Shown piece by piece: positions 18,409 to 26,919 of a stretch of DNA of 64,000 nt. A model generated the notes under the pieces. That model made no database searches. It saw only the letters and a program-made list of their open reading frames with translations, and was not told the origin of the DNA. The stretch comes from WTAW01 sp964406575. GTDB taxonomy: Bacteria; Acidobacteriota; Aminicenantia; Aminicenantales; Aminicenantaceae. The stretch is from contig CAYOSH010000003.1 in the NCBI GenBank assembly GCA_964406575.1, positions 1 to 64,000 on the forward strand, in the 5' to 3' direction. The first letter of the stretch is position 1, and every line of letters begins with the position of its first letter. The translations under genes were made by a program, and so were the position numbers.

Positions 18409-18498
18409 AAGCATCTCTAAGTCGGTGATGGATGACGTCCGAGTGTCCCAATTGGTGATTGTGAAAACACACAATTGGGACACCTAATAAAGCAACTT
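18409..18498. repeat. Family A repeat, short copy with internal palindrome
   Basis: The left end GCATCTCTAAGTCGGTGATG is followed by GATGACGTCCGAGTGTCCC. Within it GTGTCCCAATT (18443-18453) pairs perfectly with AATTGGGACAC (18473-18483). The right inverted end is degraded. It lies in the 450-bp gap between the divergently transcribed C69 peptidase and aminotransferase genes; in the rest of that gap (to 18688) I see only the aminotransferase leader. Confidence 0.55.
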
Positions 18499-18688
18499 AG
18501 GTTCAAACGATTATGGTTGTGGAGAAGCTTCCAATGAATTTTAAAATCCAATATGGCGAGAATGGCATTATTGTTATTGTGCGATCAGCTTGTGTGGTGA
18601 AGAAAGCCATATCACCGATCTGATCATTTGGTACATCACGCATCATAGAATTGGGAACACACATTTATGAATGTGGCAAGGAGTCATT

Positions 18689-19861
18689 ATGGACTATGAT
18701 TTTGACACAATTATTGAGCGGCGTGGCACATATTCTTCAAAATGGGATCTCGGGGAACTGGCTGTCGGTGTCCCCGATGCCCTGCCCATGTGGGTGGCGG
18801 ACATGGATTTCGCATCTCCTCCGCCTGTTGTGGAAGCTTTTCGGCGAAGAGTCGATCACGGCATTTTTGGCTATACGGAAAGATCGGATTCCTATTATGC
18901 TTCAGTTGCATACTGGATGAAACGCAGGTTCAATTGGGATATCAGGGAGAAAAAGATCGTCTACACTCCTGGCGTGGTCGTTGCATTGAATCTGATCATA
19001 CAGGCATACACCCGGCCCGGAGATAAAGTCATCATCCAGCAGCCAGTCTATCATCCCTTTTCCTATGCCATCCTGAATAACAAGCGTCAGTTGGTCAACA
19101 ACCAACTGCGCATCCAAAACGGGCGGTTTGTCATGGACCTTGATCACCTCCAAAAATCCATAGACAAACGAACACGCCTGCTCATTCTCTGCAGCCCTCA
19201 CAATCCTGTAGGCAGGGTTTGGGAAAGAGAGGAATTGAAACGGTTAGCTGAGATCTGTCTTGAAAACAACATCATTCTTGTCTCGGACGAGATCCATGCA
19301 GACCTGGTTTTCAATGGACATGTTCATACGCCGACGGCGACACTATCAGAGGAGATCTCCGACATCGTTGTCACATGCACCGCTCCATCAAAAACCTTTA
19401 ACATTGCTGGCCTTGGGGTTGCCAACACGATTGTATCCAATAGTGCACTTCATGACCAGCTTTGTTCGATAGTCAAAAATACTGGCTTGGAGATGACAAA
19501 CGTTTTTGCCAAGATCGCCACTGAAGCGGCATATAATAATGGGGAAGAATGGCTCGAACAGTTATTGAAATACCTCCAGGAAAATTACGAATTCCTTCTC
19601 TCTTTCCTCAAAGCTCACTCCCCTCAGATCTCCGCTTTTCCTTTGGAAGGGACCTATCTTGTCTGGCTTGATTTTCGGAAATTGGGACTATCCGATCAGG
19701 AGTTGAAAGATTTCCTTCTTAAAAAGGCCAAGGTATGGCTTGATGAGGGGACAAAATTTGGAGGGGGAGGGGAAGGATTCCAGAGGATGAATATCGGCTG
19801 TCCGCGCAAACTGTTGAAAGAAGGTTTAGCCCGGATAACCAGAGCTCTTCATGAACTTTAG
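18689..19861 (+). CDS. PatB/MalY-type aminotransferase (cystathionine beta-lyase-like)
   Basis: A fold-type I PLP enzyme of 390 aa. Signatures include KWD near the N-terminus, PMWVADMDF, FGYTERSDSYY, PVYHPF, LCSPHNPVGRVW, SDEIHADLVF and the PLP lysine in APSKTFNIAGL. This pattern is typical of the MalY/PatB subgroup, which cleaves C-S bonds of cystathionine or cysteine conjugates to ammonia, pyruvate and a thiol. The ATG at 18689 is chosen because AAGGAG precedes it by 5 nt; the upstream ATG at 18671 lacks a site. Monocistronic. Confidence 0.92.
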   Translation: MDYDFDTIIERRGTYSSKWDLGELAVGVPDALPMWVADMDFASPPPVVEAFRRRVDHGIFGYTERSDSYYASVAYWMKRRFNWDIREKKIVYTPGVVVALNLIIQAYTRPGDKVIIQQPVYHPFSYAILNNKRQLVNNQLRIQNGRFVMDLDHLQKSIDKRTRLLILCSPHNPVGRVWEREELKRLAEICLENNIILVSDEIHADLVFNGHVHTPTATLSEEISDIVVTCTAPSKTFNIAGLGVANTIVSNSALHDQLCSIVKNTGLEMTNVFAKIATEAAYNNGEEWLEQLLKYLQENYEFLLSFLKAHSPQISAFPLEGTYLVWLDFRKLGLSDQELKDFLLKKAKVWLDEGTKFGGGGEGFQRMNIGCPRKLLKEGLARITRALHEL

Positions 19862-19968
19862 TTCATCCGTACGATAAAATTCTCAGTTGCACTAGTAGCA
19901 TTTCCACAGCTCCACTTCGCCATCGCAAGATTCACCACGGACAGTAATCGCATATTTTCCTGAATGAT

Positions 19969-20325
19969 TCACTTGTTTCTCTTTTCCCCGTACAGGTGTT
20001 CGAGGAGGGTTAAAACCCGATCGGGGGGCGTATCCACAAATTCGACACCCATCTCAAAAACCTCATTATCATAAAGCTGGCTCTGCCATTTGACTTGTCC
20101 GATGACGCTGATCAATTTTTTGCTTTTTGCCAATGCCATTTCAATCTTCAACTCAGTCCCGGGGTCCAACTTCACATCTGTATGAATTTTAAGCCCATTG
20201 AGGGATATATCTTTTGTCAAAGCATAAAAGCTACTCTTGGCATGTTTTGATTTATCCTTGGATAAAACAGAAATCGTCACCTTGTTCTCTTCATTGAGCC
20301 TTTTTTCTTTGCGTTTTTCGTCCAT
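19969..20325 (-). CDS. PilZ-domain protein
   Basis: A 118-residue cytoplasmic protein. It opens with a charged RKEKRLNEENKVTISVL segment, then shows DISLNGLKI, the D/N-x-S-x-x-G part of the c-di-GMP-binding PilZ motif. The upstream RxxxR signature is only loosely represented by KRKEKR, so nucleotide binding is plausible but not certain. IGQVKWQ and FEMGVEFVD complete the barrel. GAGGAG precedes the ATG. Likely a c-di-GMP effector for surface behaviour; the partner is unknown. Confidence 0.8.
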   Translation of the reverse strand: MDEKRKEKRLNEENKVTISVLSKDKSKHAKSSFYALTKDISLNGLKIHTDVKLDPGTELKIEMALAKSKKLISVIGQVKWQSQLYDNEVFEMGVEFVDTPPDRVLTLLEHLYGEKRNK

Positions 20326-20454
20326 TACCCGAGCTCCTCACTATTGAATATTCCTTCTTTTTTACGCAGTCGGGATATTCATGCTGCTGGTTTTAACACT
20401 GTTTGCATTATCTCTATCAAACCCCGCTTCGCACATATCTATATAGCACGTCGT

Positions 20455-21267
20455 TCAAATTCTTTCAATAGGCAAAATGAGACAAGTGGGGCCGCCGGTC
20501 CCCTTCCGGAATTCAGATAGATCGATAGCATGCACTCTGACGCCCTGTTTTTCGAGCTCTCTGATGGCTTCGGCATTCTCAGCGCTGTTGGCGACAACTT
20601 CATTATCGTCCAGGAAGATCACATTTCCTGTCCCCGGACCTCGGGGAGCGGCTTCTACGGTATCGAATCCTTCAAAAAAATCATCCGGGAAGACATCACG
20701 ACAACAGAGGATCCTGCGTGAGCCGATCATGCTCATAGCACCTCCTAAATGAAGATAACGCTTTCCCATGGTTTGGATTCTCACTTCGTAGTCCATATCT
20801 TCGAGAATTTTTGAAATCTGTCGGACGCCGTCTGTATTTGTCCTTTGTGAATGCCCGACAAAAGCGACGCTCCCTGCCAGGATGATGTCCCCCCCTTCGA
20901 CTGTTCCCGGAGCTTTGATCTCCTCGACACAAGGCTCCCCTAACGCGTCCAAGGCCCTGGCCATCCACTCTTCCTCTCCCCTCCGGGACTCCAATCCCAT
21001 TCTCAATCGGACATATCCCCGGGGAGTTACCAGCGAAACATCACGAGTAAAGATTGAATTGGGATGCCCACCGAGTTCAGGAACATCGATCACCTCACAT
21101 CCCGCCTTTTCCAGGATGGATCGCAGATAGCTGAATTGCTTAATGGTCCTTTCAGGGTCTGCGAGGGCGGTTATGTTGTGGGGTTTGAAATCCGTGACAC
21201 CAAAATATTCTTTCCCGGGAGTGCAGACGGCTACCTTAGTAAGTCTTCTTCCTTCATTCCTGAGCAT
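20455..21267 (-). CDS. Dimethylargininase/amidinotransferase-family hydrolase
   Basis: A 270-aa guanidino-group-modifying enzyme of the DDAH/arginine deiminase superfamily. Conserved points are NSIFTRDVSLVTP with the substrate Asp, GTVEGGDIIL, the His in YLHLGGAMS, and the catalytic Cys (262) in GGPTCLILP. It would convert dimethylarginine or a similar guanidino substrate to citrulline or a related ureido product. Its ATG lies inside the tail of a permease remnant (21254-21391), which suggests that a transporter once fed this enzyme. Confidence 0.88.
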   Translation of the reverse strand: MLRNEGRRLTKVAVCTPGKEYFGVTDFKPHNITALADPERTIKQFSYLRSILEKAGCEVIDVPELGGHPNSIFTRDVSLVTPRGYVRLRMGLESRRGEEEWMARALDALGEPCVEEIKAPGTVEGGDIILAGSVAFVGHSQRTNTDGVRQISKILEDMDYEVRIQTMGKRYLHLGGAMSMIGSRRILCCRDVFPDDFFEGFDTVEAAPRGPGTGNVIFLDDNEVVANSAENAEAIRELEKQGVRVHAIDLSEFRKGTGGPTCLILPIERI

Positions 21268-21391
21268 AATCTCCGTCTCCTCGTCTATATTTTAACAGAT
21301 CCCTCTCATTGAGTTTGTTCTTTCTCTTCCAGAAATAAAAAATGGGGATTCCGACTGCAGGTAAAACGAGTCCCATCGAAGATTCTAAAGG
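21254..21391 (-). pseudogene. C-terminal remnant of an APC-type amino-acid permease
   Basis: A 46-codon in-frame stretch reads PLESSMGLVLPAVGIPIF, then YFWKRKN and a charged tail ending in TGA at 21254. The pattern P-x-E-S-x-x-G-L...G-(L/I)-P-(V/I)-(Y/F)-x-(Y/F)-W-(K/R)-R-(K/R) is the last helix of APC-superfamily amino-acid transporters. A TGA precedes it directly (21392-21394) and nothing of the other 11 helices is present. Its end overlaps the first codons of the dimethylargininase-like gene, a normal operon junction preserved after deletion of the body of the permease. Confidence 0.6.
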
Positions 21392-21475
21392 TCAACATTT
21401 TTGAGTGAGCATCTGGTCATAAACATTTGGAGTGTAAGCCATCATTCCCTATTGGGAACGTGATCTATCGATGCA

Positions 21476-22798
21476 TTAAGCGAGCGTGAGCCTGTGGTGT
21501 GCATGGATGAGCAGTGCATGTATGGGGATATTGAACGGACAGGAGGATTCACAGAGTCCCTCACAATCCAAACATTTTTCTGCTCTTGCGGTCAAAAGCT
21601 CGGAGTACTTTTGCATGGCGTGCTTTTCTCGGTGTTGGGCGATGTAGTAATGATTGTAGCGCATGATGGTGTTCACAGGGACATGGTGCGGGCAGTGTGA
21701 TTCGCAAAGGCCGCAGGCATGGCGGCAGTAAAACATGCCGCCGCCCTGTGCATATGCTCTCAATGTTTTTTTATCTTCTGGAGTGAAACGGCCTCCAGAA
21801 AGCTTGACAAAGGCTTCGGCTTCTTCGAAAGTATTGCATGTGGCGCAAATCGTATGCACATTCGGATTATCCAGAGCATAACGGGTAGCGGCTTCCCTGA
21901 TCTTTTGGGGATTCGACAGATTGTATTTTTTTATAAAATCCTGAGCTTCTTCCACCAACAGTTCGTACCTCGAAAGTACACTCTTTAAGTACTCGGGTAT
22001 TTCCTTTCCTTCCTTTTCCAGGGTATCCCCTTCCCTTTTAAAATACAGATAGTCAGCCACCGGATTGGTCTTCATCAAGGTGGTTCCGATATTTTTTTCA
22101 GCACAAACCTTGAGGACTTTTCCCCCATTCTCCTTGGCAAGAAAATTGTAAACCAGGAGCATCACGTCAAAACGTCCATCCTCTGCGGCTGCGAGCATAA
22201 TCTTCTCCATCGATTCTTCAGGTTGTAGGCTCCCCCAATGTGTCCCATGATTGGATAGGCCCAAATAGAGGACCCGGCCCTCGGCTTTGAGCTCTGCCAT
22301 GGCATCGTGGAATCCTTGCTCTTTAATCGTAGCAACATTCTGGGGGCTGTGGATCATCATACAGTCAATATAATCCATCTGCAGTCTTTCGAGACATTTC
22401 CGGGCCCTGTCCAAAATACTGGACTTTGTCCTGTCTTTACTCAGATAGAGTTTTGTGGTGATGAAAACCGACTTGCGGTCGCGATTTTTTAAAACCTGGC
22501 CAATGACTCTTTCGTCCCTTCCTCTCCCATAGCTCTCCCCCGTATCGATATAGTTGACACCAGCATCGAGCAGCATGCTGAGGATGGCTCCATTGCCTTG
22601 ATGTTCCCCGGCGGAAATATCCGAGACTTTAAATCCTGTCCGGCCAAGAGTCCTGTATTCTTTAATTTTGAGGATGTCTGTTGTTGTGGGTGGACGGACT
22701 CCATCTATCGCTTTGCGATAAGGGATCCCTGCCCCGACCACCCCTAAAGTGGTATATTTGAGAAAATCACGTCGAGCCAGAGAGTTCTTATCGTGCAT
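21476..22798 (-). CDS. Tat-exported aldo/keto reductase with C-terminal 4Fe-4S domain
   Basis: The ATG at 22798 is preferred over 22858 because AAGGAGG precedes it. The N-terminus has LARRDFLKYTTLG, a Tat-like twin-arginine motif. The AKR barrel follows, with Asp/Tyr in YIDTGESYGRG, the Lys in FITTKLYLS and the His in MMIHSP. The C-terminus carries cysteine clusters CRHACGLCESHCP and CLDCEGLCESSCP, enough for two 4Fe-4S clusters, though spacing is unusual. This design is typical of AKR proteins of anaerobes in which the Fe-S tail may exchange electrons with the barrel. The substrate is unknown. Confidence 0.88.
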   Translation of the reverse strand: MHDKNSLARRDFLKYTTLGVVGAGIPYRKAIDGVRPPTTTDILKIKEYRTLGRTGFKVSDISAGEHQGNGAILSMLLDAGVNYIDTGESYGRGRDERVIGQVLKNRDRKSVFITTKLYLSKDRTKSSILDRARKCLERLQMDYIDCMMIHSPQNVATIKEQGFHDAMAELKAEGRVLYLGLSNHGTHWGSLQPEESMEKIMLAAAEDGRFDVMLLVYNFLAKENGGKVLKVCAEKNIGTTLMKTNPVADYLYFKREGDTLEKEGKEIPEYLKSVLSRYELLVEEAQDFIKKYNLSNPQKIREAATRYALDNPNVHTICATCNTFEEAEAFVKLSGGRFTPEDKKTLRAYAQGGGMFYCRHACGLCESHCPHHVPVNTIMRYNHYYIAQHREKHAMQKYSELLTARAEKCLDCEGLCESSCPFNIPIHALLIHAHHRLTLA

Positions 22799-22998
22799 TG
22801 TTCCTCCTTTTGAATTCTCCTCCCATATTCTAGAGTCCAGAAAAACATAAAACAACACAATTTTTCAGATTATTCTCTTTCATATTTTTGGATTATGGTT
22901 CGAGTCCCTCACTCGCCACGATCAATCAAAAAGTATCATTTGAGCCAAGAAAAGAAAGGGGAAACATGGGGTGGTTCCTAAACGGAAATAGGAAAGTT

Positions 22999-23019
22999 AA
23001 TGAATGGATGCCATTCATT
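22999..23019. terminator. Hairpin downstream of the DUF4097-like gene
   Basis: AATGAATGG and CCATTCATT form a perfect 9-bp stem around a 3-nt loop, 9 bp beyond the stop of the gene ending at 23028. There is no strong T-run on the minus strand, so termination is possible but unproven. Confidence 0.3.
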
Positions 23020-23027
23020 TGTGGGAT

Positions 23028-23753
23028 TTAGACATTGCTGGATTTTCTCGTCTTCAGATCGATACTCCCGATCCCTCCGTCGATCTGAATTGTAATAGCG
23101 ACTCCGGACTCGCCATAGGCTTTGTTTGTGTAGAATCCATTGTTTTTGGACAAACCATAGGCGTTTACAGATCCGATTCCTCCATTGACATGAACTCGAA
23201 CTCCGATCTCCTCCGGGAGATAGATCGTGGCGCTTCCGACACCGCCATCGATGTCCACATTCAGGTCCTGGTCTCTTTCTCCGGATATATCCAGCTCCAG
23301 CTCACCAACACCCGCTGAAATATCCAATGCGCTCAACTGGATATCCCTCAAATCGAGAGTTCCAGAGCCCGCGCCCATATCGATCCTCAAATCAATGGGG
23401 ATAACTTCGCTGAGACTGATATCCCATTTGTTTTTCGTATCTCCCACGGGTATGCCTTCGGTATCTCTCTGTCGGATCTTCAAATTCCCCTGTGCTTCGG
23501 AAGTTGTGTAATCGATCATGGGTTTCCACTCGGACACATTGTATGTAAAAGTGGCCTCCATAAGTTCTCGCGCTCCCCCATGCACTTCCAACTCACCAGC
23601 TCCCATATCCAATTCCAAGATAGCCCTCTCTGCCCTGCCAAGTTCTATAGTCTGTGTTTCGACTTCAGTCTCTCCGACACTCACACAGGCGGTGATTCCC
23701 GAGATGATAAACAGGCTTAAAATGAAATAAAGAGACAGTTTAGGTTGCATCAC
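23028..23753 (-). CDS. Toast-rack/DUF4097-like adhesin lipoprotein
   Basis: A 241-residue lipoprotein with the lipidation Cys in GITAC at about residue 23. The body is made of short beta-strand repeats, such as LDMGAGELEVHGG, IDMGAGSGTLDLRD, ISAGVGELELDISG, IDGGVGSATIYLP, NGGIGSVNAYG and IDGGIGSIDL. This is the stacked beta-strand pattern of toast_rack/DUF4097 domains. The repeated G-A/G-x-G turns sit roughly 20-25 residues apart. Function is unknown; related proteins are envelope-associated. Confidence 0.8.
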   Translation of the reverse strand: MMQPKLSLYFILSLFIISGITACVSVGETEVETQTIELGRAERAILELDMGAGELEVHGGARELMEATFTYNVSEWKPMIDYTTSEAQGNLKIRQRDTEGIPVGDTKNKWDISLSEVIPIDLRIDMGAGSGTLDLRDIQLSALDISAGVGELELDISGERDQDLNVDIDGGVGSATIYLPEEIGVRVHVNGGIGSVNAYGLSKNNGFYTNKAYGESGVAITIQIDGGIGSIDLKTRKSSNV

Positions 23754-23965
23754 ACTTCTCCTTCTCTCTATAGGATACGGAAAATGCGGTGAATTCGTTC
23801 AATCTTGCAGGAAAAATTTTATGATTGGGATCTTCCCCTTGTGTTCAATCTGTGGGATTGTGGCCTGTCTGTCCTTACTTATCGAAAGGGAGCGGCCCTG
23901 ACTTTCCATCCATCCCCTTATCATTCAAAGTCTCAATGAAAGAGACCGCTCCCAAAAATTGCTAT

Positions 23966-25678
23966 CTAATCGACGCCTTCTCTCTGGAATACGACTTTCC
24001 CTCCGACAATAGTGGTATCCACTTTGGAAGGCATAATCTCTTCGGGAGGAATAGTCATAAGATCGTTATTGAAAATCACCAAATCCCCGAGATAACCGAC
24101 TTTGATCATCCCTTTGCGGTCTTCCATAAACTCTGCATAGGCGGAGCCCAAAGTGTAGAGCTCTATCGCTTTTTCCATGCTCAGTTTTTGGTCGGGGAAC
24201 CAGCCTTCTCCGGGTTCCCCGGCCCGGTCCTTTCTTGTGACAGCCGCATAAAGCCCTTCCAAAGGGTCCATGGGTTCTACAGGCCAATCCGTACCGAAAG
24301 CGATCTTGGCGCCAACATCCAACAGACGCTGCCATGCATAGGCACCCTTGCAGCGCTCAAGGCCGATTCTTTTTTCGGCGAACCGCTTGTCCGTGATGCA
24401 ATGCGTGGGCTGCATGGAGGCGACAATACCGAGCTCAGCAAACCTGGGAATATCGTCCAAGCGGAGAATCTGAGCATGTTCGCTCCGATGCCTGTGGTCT
24501 CTTCTGCCGTTGACGTCCATCGCCTTTTCCACGGCATTGAGGACCCAATGGTTCCCTTTTGTGCCGATGGCGTGAGTTCCAGTCTGGAATCTCATAGCAT
24601 CGGCGGCAACGATCAACTCCTCGTATTTTTCATACGGCATCATCGGCAAGCCGCTTGTACTCGGATCATCCTCAAAAGGTTCGAACATCAGAGCAGTTCC
24701 GGAACCCAAAGTCCCATCGATGAAAGCCTTTAGATACCCAAATCGAATCCAGTTATTCTCTTGAGGATACCTCTGTCGAAGTTCGTCCAATCTATTGAAA
24801 CTTTCTTCTTTGTTGTCGTTGGGCATGGCCATATTGAACGTCACCCGGCAAGTGAGCTTTCCTTTGTCCTTGAACCTTTGGAACCGCCCATACTCCCCGT
24901 TGAGTTGCTGTATGCTCGTCACACCCGTCCGCCTGGCTTCAACGAGGGCAAGCTCCAATGCCTCATCAGCCCTCCTTGCGCTTTCTTCGGGTGTCAGCTG
25001 GACTGCACTCCTGACTTTTAACAGCCGCAGTGCACCCTCCTTTAAAATTCCTGTGGGTTCGCCCGAGACAGGATCTTTGACGATAGTTCCATTGGGAGGG
25101 TCCGCTGTGTCTTTCGTGATTCCCGACATGTTGAGCACATAACTGTTTACCCAGGATGAATGGCCATCAGCCCGGCTTAGGATCACTGGATTATTAGGAG
25201 CGACGGCATCGAGGATTTCTTTAGTCGGCCATTTTTTATCGGGAAAAGTCTCGTGTTCCCACCCCCTCCCGCTGATTAGCTCCCCTGGTTTGGCGTGTTC
25301 CACTTTATCGGCCACCATCTGCTGGATGGTCTGAACATCGTGAACATACCGGAAATCCAACTCCATCATGGATTCTCCACCACTCATTAAGTGGATGTGA
25401 GCATCATTAAGGCCGGGGATGACCAAACGACCCTTAGCATCGATCACTGTTGTCGTTCCCTCATCGATATACTGTTCGATCTTATCTGACGTTGTCACAG
25501 CGATGATAAATTCATCTTTGACAGCCACGGCCTCAGCTCTGGGATTGTCTTTATCGATAGTGACGATCTTTGCATTCTTGACCACAAGATCGGCTGGAGG
25601 CCCCTCGTAAGTCTTACTGCATCCTGTATAAAAAAGGACACCACACAAAAGCATAAAAATTACAGATTTTTTTTTCAT
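23966..25678 (-). CDS. YtcJ-like amidohydrolase lipoprotein
   Basis: A 570-aa member of the amidohydrolase (TIM-barrel) superfamily. It has a lipoprotein signal (FYTGC, Cys about 20) and then the N-terminal beta domain ADLVVKNAKIVTIDKDNP. Metal-site features are DAHIHLMSGG, LSRADGHSSWVNS, TGTHAIGTKGN, RSEHAQIL and FGTDWPVEPMDPL. The C-terminal domain has GYLGDLVIFNNDLM. Such proteins hydrolyse amides, carbamates or imides, but the substrate cannot be read off. A decayed paralogue lies at 46490-47048. Confidence 0.92.
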   Translation of the reverse strand: MKKKSVIFMLLCGVLFYTGCSKTYEGPPADLVVKNAKIVTIDKDNPRAEAVAVKDEFIIAVTTSDKIEQYIDEGTTTVIDAKGRLVIPGLNDAHIHLMSGGESMMELDFRYVHDVQTIQQMVADKVEHAKPGELISGRGWEHETFPDKKWPTKEILDAVAPNNPVILSRADGHSSWVNSYVLNMSGITKDTADPPNGTIVKDPVSGEPTGILKEGALRLLKVRSAVQLTPEESARRADEALELALVEARRTGVTSIQQLNGEYGRFQRFKDKGKLTCRVTFNMAMPNDNKEESFNRLDELRQRYPQENNWIRFGYLKAFIDGTLGSGTALMFEPFEDDPSTSGLPMMPYEKYEELIVAADAMRFQTGTHAIGTKGNHWVLNAVEKAMDVNGRRDHRHRSEHAQILRLDDIPRFAELGIVASMQPTHCITDKRFAEKRIGLERCKGAYAWQRLLDVGAKIAFGTDWPVEPMDPLEGLYAAVTRKDRAGEPGEGWFPDQKLSMEKAIELYTLGSAYAEFMEDRKGMIKVGYLGDLVIFNNDLMTIPPEEIMPSKVDTTIVGGKVVFQREGVD

Positions 25679-25787
25679 TTTGAAAGAGGCCTCCTTTGTA
25701 TTGGATTTGAGTCATACGTTGGAAAAAGTCTGGGGGTCATGTTTTCAATCATGATATCTAAAAAGCATCCTTTTTAAAAGGACCTTT

Positions 25788-26597
25788 TCATAGGGTCTGT
25801 TTTTGCCTTGCTCGATCCAAGAGATGATATCCAAAAACCTTTAGATATTCATTGATGCCGAAGATAAAGAACAGAATGGCTATAAGGCGCTGAAAGCCCA
25901 TAATCCCCTTATATCCTGTATAGTCAACAAAAAAAAGAACTCCACAGCCAATGAGAAGAATAGCCCCCAGAATTTTTTGTCCGAGCCCGGTCCATCCCCA
26001 TCGGGAATATGTGGAGAGGATGAGCCCAACCCATACACTAAGCCAGCCAATGGCCGCTCCGGCCATGATATCAAGGGGCCAGTGAACACCAACAACAACT
26101 CGCGATAAGGCCACCAAAGAGGCCAGCACGATTAAGAGCCACCGCACCCATGCCCTGGAAATTGTGAAGACAAATGCCCCGGCCAGCATAAAGATCATAG
26201 CTGCATGACCTGAGGGGAATGCGTGCTGCCCCCAATCAGGACCGATCAAATGGAAGCTTTCTTGAGATAAAACTTGCGGTGGTCTCGGCAAATCCACCAC
26301 TCGCTTGATGCCCTGGCCGATTAGGGTGAACAGTATCGCTGCCAGAAGAGCAGCCCAAATGAGTTGAGGCTTTCTTTTTATCCATGGGAGAAGAATGATG
26401 AAGGCTACCAACCCATCGGCAAAAATCGTGAGCCCTGCCCATAACATATCTCCTGTATATTTGGATAGGCTATTGATCGCAAAAAATAGGGAGAGGTTGG
26501 CATCGCTAAAATAAACAATGGCTGACAGGGCGAGAACAAAAACCGGCAGTCCCCAAATCCAGTAATGTCGGGCCTTAAAGACTTCTTTGTGTTTCAC
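25788..26597 (-). CDS. PAP2-family membrane phosphatase
   Basis: A 269-aa polytopic protein with the lipid-phosphatase signatures K-x6-RP as KRVVDLPRPPQ, PSGH in AFPSGHAAMI and SR-x5-H in SRVVVGVHWPLD. Around these I count six to seven hydrophobic spans, with two more following. It probably dephosphorylates undecaprenyl pyrophosphate or another prenyl/lipid phosphate at the periplasmic face. The start is a GTG at 26597 without a strong ribosome-binding site. Confidence 0.9.
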   Translation of the reverse strand: MKHKEVFKARHYWIWGLPVFVLALSAIVYFSDANLSLFFAINSLSKYTGDMLWAGLTIFADGLVAFIILLPWIKRKPQLIWAALLAAILFTLIGQGIKRVVDLPRPPQVLSQESFHLIGPDWGQHAFPSGHAAMIFMLAGAFVFTISRAWVRWLLIVLASLVALSRVVVGVHWPLDIMAGAAIGWLSVWVGLILSTYSRWGWTGLGQKILGAILLIGCGVLFFVDYTGYKGIMGFQRLIAILFFIFGINEYLKVFGYHLLDRARQKQTL

Positions 26598-26687
26598 TGG
26601 TTGTGTCAGCTCAGATGTTATCTGTCAATTGTGAATGACTTATAACACAGGGAACCAGGGAAGTCAAAAACTGCCGTTCAATCGAAC

Positions 26688-26913
26688 GCATTTCTAAATC
26701 CGTGAGGAGTGACTTCCAAGCGTTCCAATTGGTGATTTCGAAAACACTCTCAGTTTCCCCAGCGAGGAAACTTCGCTCGGTTCCGGTCTTCCCTCACATC
26801 TCTCCGGGAGATGTACCATGCCCGTCCAGCCCTTCACATGGTTTTCTCCACCACACAATTGGCACGCTCAACAACGCATCTTGTATTCATAAAAACACGG
26901 ATTTAGAGATACT
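26688..26913. repeat. Family A repeat, full-length copy
   Basis: About 226 bp filling the gap between divergent genes. Inverted ends read GCATTTCTAAATCCGTGA and ACGGATTTAGAGATAC. Next comes TTCCAATTGGTGATTTCGAA, with a partly inverted CACAATTGGCAC near the right end. The core has two perfect hairpins: GTTTCC/GGAAAC (26752-26770) and ACATCTC/GAGATGT (26797-26815). No coding sequence is visible inside. Confidence 0.7.
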
Positions 26914-26919
26914 TTCCGC

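Noticed and set aside
22895..22921. A tRNA gene
   Set aside because: Only the T-loop and 3' acceptor-like bases are present; the T-stem pairs poorly and no anticodon arm or 5' acceptor lies in the preceding 80 bases.
26688..26913. CRISPR-like array or prophage attachment site
   Set aside because: There is one element per gap, with no regular spacers, no cas or integrase genes.
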